25,315 nt of DNA, taken from positions 1-25,315 of the forward strand of contig CAIRFY010000392.1 of assembly GCA_903877945.1 (NCBI GenBank), in the 5' to 3' direction. A model generated the notes under the pieces. The model did not search any database, was not told the origin of the DNA, and saw only the letters and a list, made by a program, of their open reading frames with translations. Shown here piece after piece: positions 22,268 to 25,315 of this stretch. Each line of letters opens with the position of its first letter. The first letter of the stretch is position 1. The stretch comes from an uncultured Oscillochloris sp. (lineage in GTDB: Bacteria > Chloroflexota > Chloroflexia > Chloroflexales > Chloroflexaceae). Made by a program: the position numbers and the translations under genes.

Positions 22268-23620
22268 TTAGGCAGCAGGAGTCAGGTGTTCTACCTGTAC
22301 GTCTCGATCATTCGCAGAGAGATCCGGCACGTCGAAGAGACGCACACTGCCTTCGATCTCCCACTCCTTGATGGCCGTGCCGATCCGCACGGCGGCAACG
22401 CCGCCATTGGAGCCGAGGCCGAGGCGACGGGCCAGCGCCCGATTTGAGGTTTGGGTCAACTCTTGCGCCTTAGGCAGGGAGAGTCCCTCGACCGTCATGA
22501 TGCGGATGATCTCCGGCATCGCTGTCTGCACGAGTTCCTGTACCTGAAGGTGGAGTTCGCTGGGCTCCCAGACCGGCGGTACCGGCAGTCCAGGTTTTGC
22601 CGCGACGAGCTTTTCGGTGGCCAGTTCCTCGCGGTAGGGCTGGGCCGCGTCGAGGATGGATGGTCGGTTCCGGGGGCGCGTTATGGCGATGCGGGCGATG
22701 TCCTGCGCGCTTGGTCGGTGGATGGTGACAGGGAAGACGGTGCCGCGCTTATCGGGTTGATGCCAGAAACCCTGGCCGTCCGGCACGCCGCGTAGCTTGA
22801 TCCCCGGCCCGACCATGGCCGTCCAGGTGGCCTGGTCTACGTTGCCGAGTAGCCGGGTCTTGAAGAGCGCCTTGAGGGCGAGGTCGAGGCCGGTGGACTC
22901 TTTGAGGGTGTTGTGGGCGACCAGGAAGAGGAACACATCCACCTTGCGACCCTGCTCGGCGATCATTCGCATGGTACGCACCAGGGTTTCGCCGAAATCG
23001 CGGTAGAGTCCGCCAAGTTCGTCCACATAGATGATCACCGGGTCGCCGTGGGGCGTGTCGGCCCTGTACGAGAGCATGCGCCGGTCAACCTCGGCGGCGG
23101 CCCACAGGAGAACAGCCATAATCTCGCGCCGCTCGCTGGTGTACTCGAAGAGATGGGCGAGGGGGCGGAGGTCGGTTTGCTGGTCACGGCTGTGGAAGAG
23201 GGCGAGGTTAGTGGAAGCCCAGACAACCTGCTCGCCTCGGCGGATGTCGCCGACGAGGAAGGCGATCTGGGTCTGGGTCTTGCCATCGCCCTCGCTGCCG
23301 ACCACGAGGGTGTGCCGCCGCTCCGCCGCCGTAATGCGTTGCGGGTGCGGCGGTGGTTCGGGGGCGGGGTCGGGGATAAGGTTTCGTTGCATCACCGGCT
23401 CTGGCGCGCTAACTATCGGGGCGGGGCGGGGCAGTGTGAGCTGTCCCCCGTCTCGTGCGCGACGGCGCTCCTGATCTTGCTGATCCCAGATGAAGGTAGA
23501 CACTCCAATAACCACCGCCATCAGCAGCACTGATATGATTGCTACTGGAATGTCGGAGAGGGAGAAGTCTCGTTGCGGAACGGTCTGGGCGAATACAATC
23601 AGCAGATGTAGAAGCGCCAT
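22268..23620 (-). CDS. Membrane-anchored VirD4/FtsK/HerA-like P-loop ATPase
   Basis: A 450-residue ATPase with one N-terminal transmembrane helix (about residues 22-45, DIPVAIISVLLMAVVIGVS), a proline-rich linker, and a RecA-like motor. Walker A is GSEGDGKTQT (about 111) and Walker B VIIYVDELGGLY (about 199). The motor continues with a LFKTRLLGNVDQATW segment typical of the VirD4/TraG/FtsK/HerA clade. The C-terminus (EIIRIMTVEGLSLPKAQELTQTSNRALARRL) looks like a helix-turn-helix DNA-binding tail. The layout suggests a DNA pump or coupling protein for conjugation-like transfer or partition of the element, acting at the inner membrane. It starts seven bases after the stop of the small membrane-protein gene, so the two form an operon. 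No relaxase or secretion-channel genes are in the window. Confidence 0.8.
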   Translation of the reverse strand: MALLHLLIVFAQTVPQRDFSLSDIPVAIISVLLMAVVIGVSTFIWDQQDQERRRARDGGQLTLPRPAPIVSAPEPVMQRNLIPDPAPEPPPHPQRITAAERRHTLVVGSEGDGKTQTQIAFLVGDIRRGEQVVWASTNLALFHSRDQQTDLRPLAHLFEYTSERREIMAVLLWAAAEVDRRMLSYRADTPHGDPVIIYVDELGGLYRDFGETLVRTMRMIAEQGRKVDVFLFLVAHNTLKESTGLDLALKALFKTRLLGNVDQATWTAMVGPGIKLRGVPDGQGFWHQPDKRGTVFPVTIHRPSAQDIARIAITRPRNRPSILDAAQPYREELATEKLVAAKPGLPVPPVWEPSELHLQVQELVQTAMPEIIRIMTVEGLSLPKAQELTQTSNRALARRLGLGSNGGVAAVRIGTAIKEWEIEGSVRLFDVPDLSANDRDVQVEHLTPAA

Positions 23621-23627
23621 GACAGCC

Positions 23628-24182
23628 TCACTTTCGCTTGATGCCGAAAACTGTATTGAACAGGTTGATCATTCCCCGCGCCAACCACTCTGGTCCCATA
23701 GTTAAGACAGCGGAAAGTAGGCCAGATAGCAGCGCATTAGTAGCAATTTGGCGCATAATTGATGGGGCACCGGTGCCAGGATCGACGCTTAACCCTACGT
23801 AGGTGGTATACCAGTCGAAGAACATGACCGTGAACCACACTAGCCAGTTTGGGAAGGCCGAGAAATACCACACCCTATTCGTGCGCTTAAAGGGTGCAAA
23901 CCATTCTACGACGGAAATAGCAACCGGCACGACGAAGAGCTTCCCATAGGTATCCCATGAGGGTGGCATTAGGGCCAGGGTTGGAATGTGGAGGAAGTTC
24001 AGGAACCCGTTGTAGATGACGATGATGCCGTCAATTGTCCAGCGGGCACCGATGATCCAGAATGCGACGCTGATGATTATGCCGATAAATACGATAGCAG
24101 AGCCCTCGATGGGGCCGGGCACGAGCGGCGCGGTTGGGCGGGTGGTGGGGCCAGAGATGTCTTTGGAGGTAACGTCGGACAT
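23628..24182 (-). CDS. Four-helix integral membrane protein of unknown function
   Basis: A 184-residue protein not recognised by name. A soluble Thr/Pro-rich N-terminus (about 25 residues) is followed by hydrophobic segments at about 28-60 (AIVFIGIIISVAFWIIGA and IDGIIVIYNGF), 78-95 (YGKLFVVPVAISVVEWF), 108-130 (FPNWLVWFTVMFFDWYTTYVGL) and 145-165 (IATNALLSGLLSAVLTMG). It ends in a basic tail (FGIKRK). AAGGG lies ten bases before the ATG. It is co-transcribed with the membrane-anchored ATPase and may be its membrane partner, as in small conjugation modules; this is inferred from position only. Confidence 0.75.
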   Translation of the reverse strand: MSDVTSKDISGPTTRPTAPLVPGPIEGSAIVFIGIIISVAFWIIGARWTIDGIIVIYNGFLNFLHIPTLALMPPSWDTYGKLFVVPVAISVVEWFAPFKRTNRVWYFSAFPNWLVWFTVMFFDWYTTYVGLSVDPGTGAPSIMRQIATNALLSGLLSAVLTMGPEWLARGMINLFNTVFGIKRK

Positions 24183-24321
24183 TGAGGTGTTTCCCTTCGC
24201 TTATGACGTGCTACCATAGGCACGCCTTTCTCGAACCTGAACTCGGGAGAGGTGGCCGCGTCGGCGAATGAACCCGGCGCGGCATCCTCAATAATACATC
24301 AGGTTTGCAAAAACGGGAATA

Positions 24322-24356
24322 GGCGATTTTATGCCGTGCGAACGGCAGCAATCGCC
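24322..24356. repeat. Long two-stage hairpin
   Basis: GGCGATT (24322-24328) pairs with AATCGCC (24350-24356), and inside it TGCCGT (24332-24337) pairs with ACGGCA (24342-24347) around the tetraloop GCGA. A short internal loop separates the two stems. It is a candidate origin structure, transfer nick region or terminator. Confidence 0.6.
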
Positions 24357-24416
24357 CTCTCACACCGCCCGTGTGTGCGCGGTAGAACGATGCCGCCACC
24401 GTCCTTCATTGAGGGT

Positions 24417-24471
24417 GTTCGCCCCGTTCGCCCGTTCGCCCCGTTCACCCGTTCACCCGTTCCGAACGGGT
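24417..24471. repeat. Iteron-like array of GTTCGCCC/GTTCACCC ending in a palindrome
   Basis: Five head-to-tail units of 8 or 9 bases, GTTCGCCCC, GTTCGCCC, GTTCGCCCC, GTTCACCC and GTTCACCC, run into ACCCGTTC-C-GAACGGGT (24455-24471). Further CGAACGG words occur at about 24339-24345 and 24503-24510. The array resembles binding sites for a replication initiator or repressor. Confidence 0.8.
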
Positions 24472-24530
24472 AAAAACGCCCATCCGGTGCGGGTTCTGAC
24501 CAGCGAACGGCGGAACGCGACACATCCACG

Positions 24531-24807
24531 TGGTACTTTACACGAAGGTTAGAAAAATGGCCCGAGTCATCTGGCAGAATTCACATTGCAACGTCATAAA
24601 TGAAGATTGATCTTCTCGAATTCCTGGAACCATCGCTGTGCTACTCATACTTCCGAGATCAACAAGCTTTTTGGCTATGATATGCACCCAAGCCTGATTC
24701 GACCGGGACAATGCTTTCGAACCTTCGCGTAAAATTCCTTTCCACGAATGTTCGAAAGAGCGGCGTTTTTCGGCATATCTTCGTTCTAACCTTCGTGTAA
24801 AGTACCA
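24531..24807. mobile_element. MITE-like element with perfect 24-bp terminal inverted repeats
   Basis: The left end (24531-24554, starting TGGTACTTTACACGAAGG) and right end (24784-24807, ending CCTTCGTGTAAAGTACCA) are exact reverse complements over 24 bases. The 277-bp element is AT-richer than its surroundings and holds no transposase gene. A third copy of the end motif, AACCTTCGCGTAAA (24720-24733), differs from the right end at one base. No target duplication is obvious in the flanks; if the TA inside GGTAC is the duplicated target, a Tc1/mariner-IS630 type mover would fit. The family is otherwise unassigned. Confidence 0.8.
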
Positions 24808-24944
24808 ATGATCGTGGCGGCGTGCGGGATGCGCCGCTGGATATTCATGCCGATGTGGGCTGGGTGTACTACGCGAACGCAGAGATTCGCGCCCAGATGG
24901 AGCCTGCCCTGCTGGGTGTGCTGCGCGAGCGGGGCATCCTCTAG
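24801..24944 (+). pseudogene. C-terminal remnant of an unknown gene, cut at the MITE
   Basis: From 24810 one frame reads DRGGVRDAPLDIHADVGWVY and continues YANAEIRAQMEPALLGVLRE then RGIL and a TAG stop (24942-24944). The residue mix and GC-rich third positions look like a true protein end. In frame upstream, a TAA at 24798-24800 inside the right terminal repeat closes it, so only about 44 codons remain. The parent protein is not recognised. Confidence 0.5.
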
Positions 24945-24970
24945 CGCATGTGGGGACGGTATCTTCGCGA

Positions 24971-25315
24971 TCAGCTCTCCGAATATTCGTACATCGCTAC
25001 ACGGTTGCGACCCTGATTCTTGGCTTGATACAGGGCAGTATCCGCATGGTTCAGTATGCCGTCTAGATCGGCCACATCCTCACGGAGGTCGGCGATTCCA
25101 ATGCTGGCGGTGATACTGACCTGCCGATCTTCGATCAAGAAAGGGTGCCCTTCGATAGTCTGACACAAACGCTCGGCGAGGGCGAGGGTGCTGGCTAGGT
25201 CTGTGTTGGGCAGAATGACCCCAAACTCTTCGCCGCCGAGCCTGCCAACGACATCGACATCGCGCACACTCTGGCAGATCAGGAGGGCGAACTCTTTCAG
25301 CACATAGTCGCCTCT
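24971..25315 (-). CDS. GGDEF domain protein (diguanylate cyclase), C-terminal part
   Basis: The visible 114 codons are the C-terminal half of a GGDEF domain, which makes cyclic di-GMP from two GTP. Seen are GDYVLKEFALLICQSVRDVDVVGRLGGEEFGVILP (active-site GGEEF), SITASIGIADL and the ending ILNHADTALYQAKNQGRNRV. The frame is open through the right edge of the window, so the start and any sensor domain lie outside. The active-site signature is intact. No inhibitory RxxD site is evident five residues before GGEEF (the sequence there is DVVGRLGGEEF). It is probably chromosomal or a neighbouring gene rather than part of the mobile element; that is a guess. Confidence 0.9.
   Translation of the reverse strand, partial: RGDYVLKEFALLICQSVRDVDVVGRLGGEEFGVILPNTDLASTLALAERLCQTIEGHPFLIEDRQVSITASIGIADLREDVADLDGILNHADTALYQAKNQGRNRVAMYEYSES

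Larger units (their letters stand above)
24183..24970. other. Non-coding region: promoter side of the ATPase operon, structured repeats and a MITE
   Basis: About 790 bases without an intact gene. From left to right it holds an inverted repeat CGTGC/GCACG (24207-24224) near the membrane-protein start, a long hairpin (24322-24356), an iteron-like array (24417-24471), a MITE-like element (24531-24807) and a gene remnant (24801-24944). Confidence 0.7.

Noticed and set aside
24417..24471. CRISPR-like array
   Set aside because: Units are 8-9 bases with no unique spacers, so this is an iteron-type tandem repeat, not CRISPR.
24808..25113. 101-codon plus-strand frame starting at the right end of the MITE
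   Set aside because: It runs antisense into the conserved GGDEF gene and its translation is Cys/Trp-rich and non-protein-like; the adjacent frame ending at 24944 is the coding-like one.
24971..25303. Complete small GGDEF protein starting at 25303
   Set aside because: The GTG at 25303 sits within conserved domain sequence (GDYVLKEF) and the frame continues to the window edge, so the gene is truncated by the window.

Overview
The window reads as a GC-rich bacterial accessory region. The two halves are a seven-gene putative anti-phage operon (bases 51-18472, all on the minus strand) and a mobile-element backbone (bases 19058-24182, also minus strand). A Chloroflexota host is my best guess, with low to moderate confidence. 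The clues are the high GC content, an in-frame insertion encoding NLQSKIENLQS (a repeat type I associate with Chloroflexi genomes), and a UPF0175/DUF3368 toxin-antitoxin pair typical of Chloroflexi and cyanobacteria. No rRNA or tRNA gene was seen.

Defence operon, in order of transcription (right to left): an SNF2/RapA-type helicase like DrmD of DISARM (18472-15485); a 1535-residue Eco57I/PglX-type N6-adenine methyltransferase (15479-10872); a UPF0175 antitoxin (10875-10573); a DUF3368 PIN-like toxin (10576-10049); a block of hairpins (9942-10060); a McrB-like AAA+ GTPase/ATPase with a long coiled coil (9849-7810); a DUF2357/McrC-like PD-(D/E)XK nuclease with C-terminal zinc ribbons (7823-5769); and a giant DEAD/DEAH helicase with a DUF1998 domain and a C-terminal Vsr/DUF559-like nuclease domain (5708-51). 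Gene junctions are tight: 5 nt, ATGA overlap, GTGA overlap, about 200 nt, 14-nt overlap, 60 nt. The set looks like the helicase plus methylase core of DISARM class 1, with a McrBC-type AAA/nuclease pair in place of separate DrmA/DrmB/DrmC and a toxin-antitoxin pair embedded in the middle. A likely reading is that the methyltransferase marks self DNA while the AAA, helicase and nuclease parts act on unmarked or foreign DNA. This is inference.

The 18473-19057 gap is the probable promoter and leader of the defence operon. It holds an extended -10 box and several inverted repeats.

Mobile-element half: a primase-polymerase-like replication protein (21607-19058) with a G10 homopolymer in its coding sequence; a 660-nt stretch (21608-22267) with at most one weak small gene and two convergent extended -10 boxes; a membrane-anchored VirD4/FtsK/HerA-like ATPase (23620-22268); and a four-helix membrane protein (24182-23628) seven bases upstream of it. 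These suggest an integrative or plasmid-like element that carries the defence operon as cargo.

Right end: an approximately 790-nt non-coding stretch (24183-24970) contains a long hairpin, an iteron-like GTTCGCCC/GTTCACCC array, a 277-bp MITE-like element with perfect 24-bp terminal inverted repeats, and a 44-codon gene remnant abutting that element. The window then ends inside a GGDEF (diguanylate cyclase) gene on the minus strand.
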